Part shown: positions 47,572-56,721 of the stretch, piece by piece
Layout: each line of letters opens with the position of its first letter
Position numbering within the stretch: position 1 is the first letter of the stretch
Assembly: GCF_002844595.1 (NCBI RefSeq)
Contig: NZ_PJNW01000001.1
Location: 62,001 to 126,000 of the forward strand
DNA: 64,000 bases
Reading direction: 5' to 3'
From: Pleomorphomonas diazotrophica
Lineage (GTDB): Bacteria > Pseudomonadota > Alphaproteobacteria > Rhizobiales > Pleomorphomonadaceae
Notes under the pieces: generated by a model
What the model was told of the DNA's origin: nothing
Database searches by the model: none
The model's input: the letters and a program-made list of their open reading frames with translations, nothing else
Position numbers and translations under genes: made by a program

Positions 47572-48582
47572 TCAGAGGACCGCCAAGGCCGCATCCGAGG
47601 TCATGCCGGCCGCCTCGGCGATCAGGGCGATGGATTTCAGCCGCGTCGCGTGGTCGTAGACGTCGGACACCAGCATGATCTCGTCGGCGCCCGTCTCGCC
47701 GGCGAGGTCGGCAAGGCCCCGTCGCACCGTTTCGACCGAACCGACGATCGAGCGCGCCAGCATGCGGTCGACCACGGCCTTCTCCTCGGGCGTCCAGAAT
47801 GTGTCGATGTCGTCGATCGGCGGCTTCGCCAGGGAGCGCGCGCCGCGCCGGATGCCGGCGAAGGACATCTGCTGGGTGGTGAACAGCCGTCGAGCTTCCT
47901 GATCGGTGTCGGCGGCGATGACATTAGCGCCGACCATGGCATAAGGGCGTTCGAGCGCCGCCGACGGCTTGAAGCGGCTGCGGTAGATGTCGAGCGCCGG
48001 CAGCAACAGGTCGGGCGCGAAATGCGAGGCGAAGGCGTAGGGCAGGCCGAGCTCGGCGGCCAGCATGGCGCCGAAATGGCTGGACCCCAGAATCCAGAGC
48101 GGCACGCGCGTGCCGGTGGCAGGCACGGCTTCCAGCCTTTGCCCCTCGGCGGCCGGCTCGAAATAAGCCTGCAGCTCGATGACGTCTTCGGGGAAGTGCT
48201 CCGCCGCTTCCGGCGGGCGGCGGATGGCGCGCAGCGTCATCTGGTCGGTGCCCGGCGCCCGGCCGAGCCCGAGGTCGATGCGGTCGCCATAGAGGCGGGC
48301 GAGCGTGCCGAACTGCTCGGCGATGATGTAAGGGGCGTGGTTCGGCAGCATGATGCCGCCGGCGCCGACGCGAATGGTCGACGTTCCCCCGGCGATATGG
48401 GCGATCACGACCGACGTGGCGGCGCTGGCGATGCCGCGCATGTTGTGATGCTCGGCGACCCATATGCGCCGATAACCAAGCCGCTCGGCGTGGCGGGCGA
48501 GGTCGCGGGCGTTGTCGAGCGCGCCTTTCGCGTCGGTGTCTTCGGTGACGCGGACGAGCTCGAGAATGGAAAGCGGCGGCAT
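47572..48582 (-). CDS. LLM-class flavin-dependent oxidoreductase
   Basis: 336 residues of the bacterial luciferase-like monooxygenase fold, MsnO8-type subgroup: [93 protein letters not shown]. It uses reduced FMN or F420; in this lineage FMN is more likely. Stops only 4 bases from the convergent aldo/keto reductase. The substrate is unknown. Confidence 0.92.
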   Translation of the reverse strand: MPPLSILELVRVTEDTDAKGALDNARDLARHAERLGYRRIWVAEHHNMRGIASAATSVVIAHIAGGTSTIRVGAGGIMLPNHAPYIIAEQFGTLARLYGDRIDLGLGRAPGTDQMTLRAIRRPPEAAEHFPEDVIELQAYFEPAAEGQRLEAVPATGTRVPLWILGSSHFGAMLAAELGLPYAFASHFAPDLLLPALDIYRSRFKPSAALERPYAMVGANVIAADTDQEARRLFTTQQMSFAGIRRGARSLAKPPIDDIDTFWTPEEKAVVDRMLARSIVGSVETVRRGLADLAGETGADEIMLVSDVYDHATRLKSIALIAEAAGMTSDAALAVL

Positions 48583-48706
48583 GGAGGTCTCCTCACGAGG
48601 AACCTCTTATGTGCCGCCGCTTCGCAGTCGCATCAAGGGATGGAAACGCCGCCGCCGATGACAATCGCGCGAGCGAAGATCGGCGACGGCTGGTCTGATG
48701 GGCCTG

Positions 48707-50110
48707 TTACTCGGCCGGAGCGGCGACGGCGTCAGCCGCCCCGAGCTTGCTGTGACGAGCGCCGTAGACGAGGTAGACGACGGCACCGAGCACGCTCCAC
48801 ACCACGAAGCGCACCCAGGTCGCGCCGGGCAGGCTGAACATGATGATCAGACTGCAGATGATGGCGAGCGGCGCGATCACCCAGGCGGCCGGGCAGCGGA
48901 AGGGCCGCTTGAGATCCGGATGGGTCTTGCGCAGGATCAGCACGCAGGCCGAGGTGATGATGAACGCGAACAGCGTGCCGATGTTGCACATTTCGGCGAC
49001 GATGCCGATCGGCGTGAAGCCGGAGATCAGCGCGATCACCGTGCCGACGAAGATCGTTGCGACATGCGGTGTGCCGAACTTCGGGTGCACCTTGCAGATG
49101 CCCTCGGGGATCAGTCCGTCGCGGGCCATGGCGAAGAAGGCGCGCGTCTGGGCGTAGATCAGCACCAGGCAGACGGTGGTCAGGCCGGCGATGGCGCCGA
49201 CGCCGACGACGGCCGAGCCGAAGTTGTAGCCGATCTTGCGCAGCACGTAGGTCACCGGCTCGGCATTGTTGAGCTCGGTATAGGGCGCGACGCCGGTGAG
49301 CACGGCCGACACGGCCATGTAGAGCACCGTGCAGGCAACCAGCGAGCCGATGATGCCGATCGGCATGTTGCGCTGCGGGTTCTTGGTCTCCTCGGCCGCC
49401 GTCGCCAGTGAGTCGAAGCCGATATAGGCGAGGAAGATGATCGCCGCGCCGGCCGTGATGCCCTGCATGCCGAAGGGCAGGAACGGCACCCAGTTCCGCG
49501 GGGTGACGTGAGGCGTCGCCAGCAAGAGGAACAGGAAGATGGCGCCGAGCTTGATGAAGACGAGGATGCGCGACAGACGCATGCTCTCCCTCACGCCGAG
49601 CACCAGCAGGAACGTCAGGAAGGCGATGATCAGCACGGCCGGCAGATTGACGATGCCGCCGTCATGCGGCACCGCGGTCAGTGCGTGCGGCAGTTCGATG
49701 CCGCCGGCCTTCAGGATGCCGACGAAATAGGCCGACCAGCCGGCGGCCACGGCCGAGGCGCCCACCGTGTATTCGAGGATCAGGTTCCATCCGACCAGCC
49801 AGGCCATGAACTCGCCGGCGGCGGCATAGCTGTAGGCATAGGAGCTGCCGGCGGCCGGAAGCGCCGCAGCCAGTTCCGAATAGGCCAGGCAGATGAAGGC
49901 GCAGGCCACCGCCGAGAAGGCGAAGGACAGGATGATGCCAGGGCCTGCGTAGGTGGCAGCGGCGACGCCGGTCATCACGAAGATGCCGGTGCCGATGATG
50001 ACGCCGATGCCCATCAGGAACAGGTCGAAGGCGCCGAGGTTACGTGGCAGGGCCTTGCCGCCCGACTGCGCCATCACGTCGGCGACGCTTTTCTTTCTCG
50101 TGAGGTTCAA
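48707..50110 (-). CDS. APC-family amino acid permease
   Basis: 467 residues with about 12 membrane helices. IGVIIGTGIFVMTG (helix 1 with the unwound GTG motif), LPAAGSSYAYSYAAAGEF, FLAYIGFDSLATAAEETKNPQRNMPIGI and ALISGFTPIGIVAEMCNIGTL are typical of the cationic amino acid transporter/YfnA-like group. Start: TTG at 50110 with GGGGG nearby is used because the frame is conserved from there; ATG at 50074 is the alternative. Stand-alone gene; substrate probably amino acids, identity unknown. Confidence 0.92.
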   Translation of the reverse strand: MNLTRKKSVADVMAQSGGKALPRNLGAFDLFLMGIGVIIGTGIFVMTGVAAATYAGPGIILSFAFSAVACAFICLAYSELAAALPAAGSSYAYSYAAAGEFMAWLVGWNLILEYTVGASAVAAGWSAYFVGILKAGGIELPHALTAVPHDGGIVNLPAVLIIAFLTFLLVLGVRESMRLSRILVFIKLGAIFLFLLLATPHVTPRNWVPFLPFGMQGITAGAAIIFLAYIGFDSLATAAEETKNPQRNMPIGIIGSLVACTVLYMAVSAVLTGVAPYTELNNAEPVTYVLRKIGYNFGSAVVGVGAIAGLTTVCLVLIYAQTRAFFAMARDGLIPEGICKVHPKFGTPHVATIFVGTVIALISGFTPIGIVAEMCNIGTLFAFIITSACVLILRKTHPDLKRPFRCPAAWVIAPLAIICSLIIMFSLPGATWVRFVVWSVLGAVVYLVYGARHSKLGAADAVAAPAE

Positions 50111-50476
50111 TCCAGCCCCCAGAAATTTGGTTCTTGCTTGTCCTCCGGCCTGATGCCGGGGAAAGTGGGTCTGAGCCCAGGAGCCCTCGCTATTATCTTT
50201 ACCGGCCGGTCAAGAAAGATCGGGGAAATAACTAGAAGCGTTTTGCCCGGTTCAATTTCGCAAGATTTCTCGAAGGGCGCTCCCAAAGTCTCATTTGGAA
50301 CCCGACGGCTTTTCCAACGTTCGGCACCGGAGGGGAGACCGACGTCGAATGCCTGCGCCGCCCCGGTTCGTCATCGCGTCATCGATAATTGAATATACCT
50401 ATCGGCATCCCAATATGCGTGGACGGTGTCCGTCACGGTCGGAGCCGAACACGCTTTCAGGAAGGAGATCCGATCC
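50111..50476. other. 366-base divergent region before exoD
   Basis: Separates the permease (minus) and exoD (plus). It has AT-rich patches at about 50190-50250 and 50385-50420 (ATCGATAATTGAATATACC), which are the likely promoters of the two genes. No gene, palindrome or structured RNA was recognised. Confidence 0.4.
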
Positions 50477-51103
50477 ATGACGGCCGGCAGCGAAGCCCGC
50501 GGTTACGCTTCTTCGGTGCTTCATCGCATAGCCGCCGATGTTTCTGAGCGCGAGAAGGTGTCTCTCGGCGATCTCCTGCATCATCTCGGACAAAGCGGAT
50601 TCGGCCTCGCGCTGATCGCCTTGGCTCTGCCGGCGATGATCCCCATTCCAGGGCCGTTCGGGATGATCACCGGCAGTTGTCTGGTGCTGATTGCCTTTCA
50701 GATGCTGCTCGGCTTGCAGCGTCTCACCCTGCCGCGCTTCGTTGCCAACCGGCACCTCGCTGCCGATGGCGTGAAGGCGATCATCATGCGGGCGCTGCCC
50801 TGGGTGAAGCGGCTCGAGGCGGTGGTCAGCGAAGGACGCTGGCGGTCGTTGACGGGGCCGAAAAGCCGCGTGCTGGTCGGCGTTCCGGTGCTGCTGCTTG
50901 CCGTAGTACTGGCGTTGCCCATTCCCTTTGGCAATGTCGGGCCGGTGATCAGCCTTCTGGTGATCGGACTGTCGCTGGTCGCCCGCGACGGTCTCGCCTT
51001 GATGGTCGGCCTTGGTCTGGCGATGGCGACCTTTGCCTGGACGGGCCTTCTGCTCTTCGCCGGCGCCCATATCGCTGCCTATCTCGGCAGCTTCTTTGCT
51101 TGA
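50477..51103 (+). CDS. exoD: ExoD-family exopolysaccharide synthesis protein
   Basis: 208 residues. VSLGDLLHHLGQSGFGLALIAL, LPAMIPIPGPFGMITGSCLVLIAFQMLLG, LPRFVANR and VPVLLLAVVLALPIPFGNVGP match ExoD, an inner-membrane protein first linked to exopolysaccharide production and alkaline tolerance in rhizobia. About four membrane segments. AAGGAG lies 9 bases before the ATG at 50477, supporting this start over upstream ones. The lipid-kinase gene begins 6 bases later. Confidence 0.92.
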   Translation: MTAGSEARGYASSVLHRIAADVSEREKVSLGDLLHHLGQSGFGLALIALALPAMIPIPGPFGMITGSCLVLIAFQMLLGLQRLTLPRFVANRHLAADGVKAIIMRALPWVKRLEAVVSEGRWRSLTGPKSRVLVGVPVLLLAVVLALPIPFGNVGPVISLLVIGLSLVARDGLALMVGLGLAMATFAWTGLLLFAGAHIAAYLGSFFA

Positions 51104-51108
51104 AACAC

Positions 51109-51981
51109 ATGGATCGACGCGCTCTCATCCTCGCCAACCCTCACAGCCGATCGGCCGGCGCCGGTGTCGACGCCGCCGCAGCCGAGCTGCATCGGTCCGG
51201 CATCGACGTGCTGCGTCCAGCCTGGCGCGAAGGCGAGCCACTTGCGGCGGCCATCGCACGACACGGCGACAAGGCCGATTTCGTGGTGATCGCCGGTGGC
51301 GATGGCAGCCTGAACGCAGCGGCGCCGGCCCTGATCGAAAGCGGTCTGCCCCTCGGCATCCTGCCCGGCGGCACCGCCAACGATCTCGCCCGCACGCTCG
51401 GCCTGCCGCTCGACATGACCGCCGCCGCGAAGGTCATCGCTGCCGGACGGACCAAGGCGATCGATGTCGGTGAGGTCAATGGCAAACCATTCTTCAACGT
51501 GGCCAGCCTCGGCATGAGCGCCAGCCTTGCCGATCGCCTGAGCCGGGAGACCAAGCGTCGCTGGGGCCGGCTTGCCTATGCGCTGACGGCGACGGAAGTT
51601 TTGATCGAGGCACGCCGCTTCGGCGCCACCATCCGCTCCGACGATGGCGAGGAAATCACCGTTCGCTCCTTGCAGATCGCCGTCGGCAACGGCCGGCATT
51701 ACGGCGGCGGTATGATCGTCGAGGAGACGGCCGAGATCGATGACGGTCGCCTCGACCTTTACTCCCTCGAGTTCAGGGATGTCTGGAAGCTGCCCTTCAT
51801 GGCATTGGCCTTCAGGAAAGGGCGACACGGACTCCGGGATGAGGTGCGGACCATGAGCGGCACCCGCTTCGAGATCCGTACCCGCCGGGCAAGGCCGGTC
51901 AACGCCGACGGTGAGATCGTCACCCAGACCCCGGCGGTGTTCAGTGTGCGGCCGGGCGCTGTTCGCGTCTTCGTTCCCTGA
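51109..51981 (+). CDS. Diacylglycerol kinase-family lipid kinase
   Basis: 290 residues. The catalytic-domain motifs are ALILANPHSRS, FVVIAGGDGSLN (nucleotide-binding GGDG) and GILPGGTANDLARTL; the C-terminal beta-sandwich carries FNVASLGMSA. The family (YegS/BmrU/DgkB-like) phosphorylates diacylglycerol, phosphatidylglycerol or sphingoid lipids at the inner membrane face. Start ATG at 51109. It lies close behind exoD and may be co-transcribed. The exact lipid is unknown. Confidence 0.92.
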   Translation: MDRRALILANPHSRSAGAGVDAAAAELHRSGIDVLRPAWREGEPLAAAIARHGDKADFVVIAGGDGSLNAAAPALIESGLPLGILPGGTANDLARTLGLPLDMTAAAKVIAAGRTKAIDVGEVNGKPFFNVASLGMSASLADRLSRETKRRWGRLAYALTATEVLIEARRFGATIRSDDGEEITVRSLQIAVGNGRHYGGGMIVEETAEIDDGRLDLYSLEFRDVWKLPFMALAFRKGRHGLRDEVRTMSGTRFEIRTRRARPVNADGEIVTQTPAVFSVRPGAVRVFVP

Positions 51982-52002
51982 AGTCCGGCAAGCTTCCGCC
52001 GC

Positions 52003-53136
52003 TTACCCGCCGAACCACGAGAACAGCGAGGCCACCTTGGGTTCCGCCTTGTTGGCGAGCCGCGGCACCACCACCATCTGCTTGACCTCGCCCCGCTTGA
52101 AGGCGGCGAGGAAGCGCGCATAGTCGCGGAACGAGACGCAGCCGTTGGATTCGCCGGGCTTGCGCAGCATGTAGGTGTGAGCAAGCAGACCGTCGCGCCC
52201 GAAAGGCTTCTTGCCGTCGATCGGGGTGAGGCGGATCGCCTCGACGCCGTGGAACAGGCTCTCGCGCATGGTGAGCTTGTAGGTGCCCGGCGGCGTGGGA
52301 CCGCGCATCTTGACGTGGACGTAACGCACGTCGTCCATGTAGGCGCCGAGGCCGGAGTGGGCCTCGAGCTTCTCGCCGTTGGGCATGTACACGATGCCGG
52401 CGGTGATGTCGTAGACGGCGATACCCGGCCGCCGAAGCGGCGCGGCAACGGCTACCTCCGTCCTCGGCTTCGGCTCGACCAGCGCGACGACCGGCTTTTC
52501 CCGCTTCTCGGGCACCGAAGGCGCGGCCGCCGCGGGGGGCGCCAGGGCGGCCACCTTCGGGGCTTCAGGGACGGCTTCCACCGGCCTTGCCGGAACGGCC
52601 GGACGCGGCACGGGCAAGGGCGCTTCGGCGATCGCCAGGGGCGGGCGCACACCGGCATCGGGGGCGGCAAGGCTGTCGTGCCGGATGGCCAGCGCGGTGC
52701 GCGCGGCGGGCGAGGCGTTCGACAGGAACCTCATCTCGAACTGCCGCTGCCTCAAGCCGGCAGCCGCTTCGGCGAGGCGCGTGGCAACGGCGGCGGTCGC
52801 CTTGTTCTGGCGCGACAGCAGGATGGCGTCTGACGACAGGACGGGGGATGCGGGCTCGGCGAGGGCCGGCAGCTTCTCGAACTTGGTCGGCTTTTTCGCC
52901 GGCGCTAGAGTTGCCGGCAACGGACGTACCGAGAGGCCGGACTCGTAGATCGACTGCCGGGCGGCGGACAGGTTCTCGCTCACGGTGCCGACGGCGGTAA
53001 GGCTGAGCCCGATCCACATGGCGACCGCAGCGGTGACGCCGACGAAGGCGGCGACGGCCGGGAGGCCTGCAAAACGGAACGACACTCTGAAGGGGACCGG
53101 CTCGTAACCGCTTGAATAGGCTGCCAACGTCGCCAT
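52003..53136 (-). CDS. Membrane-anchored DUF2778 (Tlde1-like L,D-transpeptidase) protein
   Basis: 377 residues: one N-terminal membrane helix (AAFVGVTAAVAMWIGLSLTAVG), a long Ala/Pro-rich periplasmic linker, and a C-terminal DUF2778 domain (AVYDITAGIVYMPNGEKLEA, GLLAHTYMLRKPGESNGCVSF). Related domains include the Salmonella effector Tlde1, which acts on peptidoglycan with a Cys/His site; the Cys in SNGCVS is the likely nucleophile here. In this order such proteins are probably cell-wall housekeeping rather than toxins, as no secretion system or immunity gene is nearby. ATG 53136 is used; GTG 53148 is possible. Confidence 0.87.
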   Translation of the reverse strand: MATLAAYSSGYEPVPFRVSFRFAGLPAVAAFVGVTAAVAMWIGLSLTAVGTVSENLSAARQSIYESGLSVRPLPATLAPAKKPTKFEKLPALAEPASPVLSSDAILLSRQNKATAAVATRLAEAAAGLRQRQFEMRFLSNASPAARTALAIRHDSLAAPDAGVRPPLAIAEAPLPVPRPAVPARPVEAVPEAPKVAALAPPAAAAPSVPEKREKPVVALVEPKPRTEVAVAAPLRRPGIAVYDITAGIVYMPNGEKLEAHSGLGAYMDDVRYVHVKMRGPTPPGTYKLTMRESLFHGVEAIRLTPIDGKKPFGRDGLLAHTYMLRKPGESNGCVSFRDYARFLAAFKRGEVKQMVVVPRLANKAEPKVASLFSWFGG

Positions 53137-53263
53137 GCCAAAACTCACTCAACGCTTACTCTGACGAAGATCCGATGGGTCGGCTGCCTGTGTCAGAGGC
53201 GCGCCGGTGCGCGGAAAAGCTCCGTTCCGAGCTCAGGATCGCAAGTTATGGTAAGGAAAGTCT

Positions 53264-53818
53264 TTACGGCTTCGTCGTCGCGAGCGCCGCCAATGCGTCG
53301 GCCAGCCTCTCGACCGCCGCCCAGTCGGTATACTCGGCCACCGTGGAAGGATCGGTGGGGCCGCCGGAAATCGTCATGATGGCCTGGATCATCATCCTGT
53401 CGAACCAGCGATAAGCAGGATAGTCGAGCCGGCCGGCGATGGCGGCCGCCAGGGCAGGGCGAAGCTTGGTCCGCTTCAGCCAGTTGCGCAGGTAGACGTT
53501 GCCTTCCGCCGTCTGCCGGCCGGGCTTGCGGGCGGTCAAGTTGACCGAGATGACCGCAATGCGCTGATCGGGAACCTCGGTCCGCAGGCGGCCAAGAAAG
53601 CGTCGCGCGGCCGAGAGGTGGAAGCCGTAGCGGATGGCGGCGGCAAGCAACACGATATCGGCGTCCGTGTCGATCGTCGGCGGCCCCACCGAAAGGTCGG
53701 CGATGGTTGCGCCGACGCCATGTTCGCCGAGATGTCCGGCAAGCCGGTCGACGATCTTGCGCGTCTGCCCGTCGTGGCTAGCGAAATAGATGGCAACTCT
53801 TGGCCGTTTCGGCGCCAT
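53264..53818 (-). CDS. hemG: Flavodoxin-like protoporphyrinogen IX dehydrogenase, HemG type
   Basis: 184 residues. Flavodoxin fold with the FMN loop ASHDGQTRKI, LLAAAIRYGFH, VNLTARKPGR, the HemG insertion GNVYLRNWLKRT, and the C-terminal AGRLDYPAYRWFDRMMIQAIM and GGPTDPSTVAEYTDW. HemG oxidises protoporphyrinogen IX to protoporphyrin IX, passing electrons to quinones. Alphaproteobacteria often use HemJ instead. No other heme gene adjoins it. Confidence 0.88.
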   Translation of the reverse strand: MAPKRPRVAIYFASHDGQTRKIVDRLAGHLGEHGVGATIADLSVGPPTIDTDADIVLLAAAIRYGFHLSAARRFLGRLRTEVPDQRIAVISVNLTARKPGRQTAEGNVYLRNWLKRTKLRPALAAAIAGRLDYPAYRWFDRMMIQAIMTISGGPTDPSTVAEYTDWAAVERLADALAALATTKP

Positions 53819-53954
53819 GTCCCCGCATCCTGCTGCGCGCCTTGCAGGACGCGACTCGCCTCTTTCAGGTCGATCCTAGACCCAAAAACCTCCCAACTGG
53901 ACAGGCGTTTCGCGCAAGCCTTTGTTTCGGAGACATCTTTGTATCCTGATGCGC

Positions 53955-55061
53955 TCAGCTTTTCGCCTGCGTCTTCCCCCTGAGGCGCTGGACGCGGTCA
54001 AAGAGACCGGCCTTTTCGAGAATGAGCTTTATCCTCGGCTTGAGGGCGAGAAGGGCGAGCGCCAGACGGCCCCGCAATGAAAGCGGCTGGCGGAGCTCTA
54101 GCAATGTGTAGCTGTCGGCACCAAAAAACGTCTTGTAGGTCTCATCGCCGATCGTCAGATCGAAGACGCCGAGACCCATCTCCGCGGCGGCGGCGAGGCA
54201 GCTTTCAAGTGTCAGGAGGCCCGGCGCCCAGTTGGCGAAAGTCTTGTTGTAGGCAACTGCGAGGAGCAGAATACGGTTGCCCTCGATGAGGCCAAGACAC
54301 CCGCCCAGCAACTCGCCGTCAAGACGCAACCGGCCTATCCGTGCCAGGGAGCCCTTTTCGACGAGGCGCCGGTAGAAAGTGCTTTGGATGTCGGTGTCTT
54401 TGTCGTCGTTCACATCCTGAAAACGTTGACGCCGCCAATCGAGCAGGGTTTCAAGCTCCGGGAGCGCCTCCGGGCCGGTGACGAAATCGAAAACCAGCGA
54501 CCCTTTGTGTTCCAGTTTGCGGCGGTTCTTGACAAGTCGGCGGCCGGTCGAGGGGTCGAACCGGCACTCGCGAACGGCCTGGAAGTCTGCGTCGATCGGT
54601 AGCGCATGGGCCGAGTAGCGCGACGGGCGCATGAGATGATCGAGGTGCATCCGCGCCGCGCTCTCGGGCAGCACGCGCTCGATCGAAAGGATGTCGGCGG
54701 ACGGCAGCATTGCCACGAGAGCGCCCCAGAGACGGTCCATTGTCTCTCTGTCCGGCGTGAACTCCGGGCTGACGAGCGCCGCGTGGTAGTCGCTGACGCC
54801 GCCATCGGGCAGCGTCAGCACGGTGACGCCATAGCACCGCTCGCGGACGAGCGGCAGAAGGAACAGCGGCTGACCGCCCTCCGCCTTGCGGATGACGCCG
54901 ACGCAGCAGTCCATGCCCGACGGCTGGAGCACGGCGAACCAGGTATCGAACCAGGCGGGTGACTGGAAAGGGGTCCGTTCAAGGCCGGGTGTGGCGAGAA
55001 GGGTGGGAATGACGGCGGGATCGGAGAGCACTGCGATCTCGTAACCTGACAAGCCGCTCAT
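53955..55061 (-). CDS. GNAT-family acyltransferase, CelD/BcsL type
   Basis: 368 residues. The C-terminal GNAT_6 domain shows VKNRRKLEHKGSLVFDFVTG, LDWRRQRFQDV, RLDGELLGGCLGLIEGNRI and DLTIGDETYKTFFGAD, typical of CelD-like acetyltransferases associated with cellulose or exopolysaccharide synthesis. The N-terminal half is a divergent second acetyltransferase-like fold. ATG at 55061 is chosen (GGGGTCGAG upstream); an extension to 55139 has little support. No polysaccharide cluster is adjacent, so the acceptor is unknown. Confidence 0.85.
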   Translation of the reverse strand: MSGLSGYEIAVLSDPAVIPTLLATPGLERTPFQSPAWFDTWFAVLQPSGMDCCVGVIRKAEGGQPLFLLPLVRERCYGVTVLTLPDGGVSDYHAALVSPEFTPDRETMDRLWGALVAMLPSADILSIERVLPESAARMHLDHLMRPSRYSAHALPIDADFQAVRECRFDPSTGRRLVKNRRKLEHKGSLVFDFVTGPEALPELETLLDWRRQRFQDVNDDKDTDIQSTFYRRLVEKGSLARIGRLRLDGELLGGCLGLIEGNRILLLAVAYNKTFANWAPGLLTLESCLAAAAEMGLGVFDLTIGDETYKTFFGADSYTLLELRQPLSLRGRLALALLALKPRIKLILEKAGLFDRVQRLRGKTQAKS

Positions 55062-55219
55062 CTCGACCCCACTAAGCCGTCCGAAGCAATCGGTGACATG
55101 GGCCACCCGATGCGATCGACGACATACTAGGTTATACAACTGACTAAAGGGTTTATAAACGCGTCAGGCACAACCCGCGGAAGGCGCTGCCGGTTGTGGC
55201 GATGGAGGAACGCGCGGAC

Positions 55220-55906
55220 ATGGCGGATCGGACTTCGAGCGTTCCAACGCTCACGGCGGATATTTTGCTCAAGGCCTATGCCGTCGGCATGTTTCCGATG
55301 GCCGAGAGCGCCGACGATCCCAACCTGTTCTGGATCGAGCCGGAATGGCGTGGGGTCATCCCGCTTGATGGTTTCAGGATCCCTCGCCGCTTGGCCCGCA
55401 CCGTGCGGCAGGGCGTGTTCGAGGTGCGCATCGACACCGATTTTTTCGGTGTGGTTGACGGCTGCGCCACCCCGGCGCCGGGGCGCGAGAAGACCTGGAT
55501 CAACGCCACCATCCGCAAGCTCTATGGCGAGCTGTTTCAGCGTGGGCATTGTCACACCGTCGAAAGCTGGAAGGATGGTCGGCTCGTTGGCGGTCTCTAT
55601 GGCGTGTCGGTCGGTGGCGCATTCTTCGGTGAAAGCATGTTCTCGACGGTGACCGATGCCTCGAAGGTGGCCTTGGTGCATCTCGTGGCGCGCCTCAGGG
55701 CCGGTGGCTATCGGCTGCTCGACACGCAGTTCGTTACCGACCATCTCGCCCGCTTCGGCACGATCGAAATACCGAAGCGAATCTATGGGCAACGTCTGAC
55801 GGCGGCCCTCGCCACCCCCGGGGACTTTCAGGCGCTACCATCGCCCCTTTCGGGTGAGGAGGCGCTTCGCTGGCTGCCGGCGGCGGGATCCGGCGAGGAA
55901 ACCTAG
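55220..55906 (+). CDS. aat: Leucyl/phenylalanyl-tRNA--protein transferase
   Basis: 228 residues. [77 protein letters not shown] and [13 protein letters not shown] are signature Aat segments. It adds Leu or Phe to proteins with N-terminal Arg or Lys, marking them for ClpAP. ATG at 55220 has GGAGGA 11 bases upstream; earlier in-frame GTG 55196 and ATG 55202 are possible. Confidence 0.96.
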   Translation: MADRTSSVPTLTADILLKAYAVGMFPMAESADDPNLFWIEPEWRGVIPLDGFRIPRRLARTVRQGVFEVRIDTDFFGVVDGCATPAPGREKTWINATIRKLYGELFQRGHCHTVESWKDGRLVGGLYGVSVGGAFFGESMFSTVTDASKVALVHLVARLRAGGYRLLDTQFVTDHLARFGTIEIPKRIYGQRLTAALATPGDFQALPSPLSGEEALRWLPAAGSGEET

Positions 55907-56017
55907 GGGCGCCAAGGCAGATCAAAGCCTGATCGGCGCACTTCGCGCAGCATCTTCTAAAGATGCTACAACATGTTGAAAATTATCAATGAAAATTGAT
56001 TCGGCTAAGATTCTGAA

Positions 56018-56623
56018 TCAATCGAGAACCTGGCCGTCCGTTCCTTCTACGGCGGGCGCTTCCACCGGCGCCTCATCCATCATCATGCTGGGCATGCTGG
56101 GCTTGTCGGGCGGAATGGGAATGCCATCGACGAAGGTCAGCACCACCGGCGCGCCATCGTCGACGTTGCCGGCACCGGCGGCGGTCTGGTTCGATACCGC
56201 GACACGCACCTCGCCATTGCTCGCCACCGGCGGCGGAACGTCGCTGTCCATGCGGCAGCCGATCAGCCAGACGTCGTAGACCGGGTGCTCGACGGCATTG
56301 AGGCCGGGGCTCGCGGCGAACATCCAGCCCGAGAAGATCCGCTTGATCTCGTTGTCGAGGGTAATCTCTTCCACTTCCACGAAACCGTCTGTCTCGGCGG
56401 CTTCGGTGGTGGGACGGCTGTAGCAGACCTTCGGCGTCACGCGCAGCGTGCCGAAGCGCACGGTCTCGTCGACATAGACGTCGAAGTCGATCGTCTTGCC
56501 GGTGATCTTGTCGAGCCCGGTGAAGACGGCCACCTTGTTGGCGATCTTCTCGGCCGCGGCCGGGCCGGCGAGGGCGGTCGTCAGACCGAGGGCGGCAAGC
56601 GGAAGAAGAAACTTGATCGTCAT
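56018..56623 (-). CDS. DUF2155 domain-containing secreted protein
   Basis: 201 residues. A signal peptide (LLPLAALGLTTALAGPAAA) is followed by the DUF2155 domain: VAVFTGLDKITGKTIDFDV, GTLRVTPKVCYSRPTTEA, FSGWMFAASPGLNAVEHPVYDVWLIGC. The two Cys in VCYS and IGCR are conserved in the family. Function unknown; in this order the gene is typically beside aat, as here, though on the opposite strand. The C-terminal tail is Pro/Met-rich. Confidence 0.9.
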   Translation of the reverse strand: MTIKFLLPLAALGLTTALAGPAAAEKIANKVAVFTGLDKITGKTIDFDVYVDETVRFGTLRVTPKVCYSRPTTEAAETDGFVEVEEITLDNEIKRIFSGWMFAASPGLNAVEHPVYDVWLIGCRMDSDVPPPVASNGEVRVAVSNQTAAGAGNVDDGAPVVLTFVDGIPIPPDKPSMPSMMMDEAPVEAPAVEGTDGQVLD

Positions 56624-56721
56624 GGGTGGCGTCTGCTGCGTGGCTTGGGGCTCGCCGCCGTCGCGCGGGAACCTTTCGGCACCCAACACGCCAAATGCGG
56701 CGAGCTCTGGGCATCCCCTTA

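Noticed and set aside
52003-53136. Reading the DUF2778 protein as a type VI toxin
   Set aside because: It has its own membrane anchor, no PAAR/VgrG/Hcp genes and no immunity candidate nearby.
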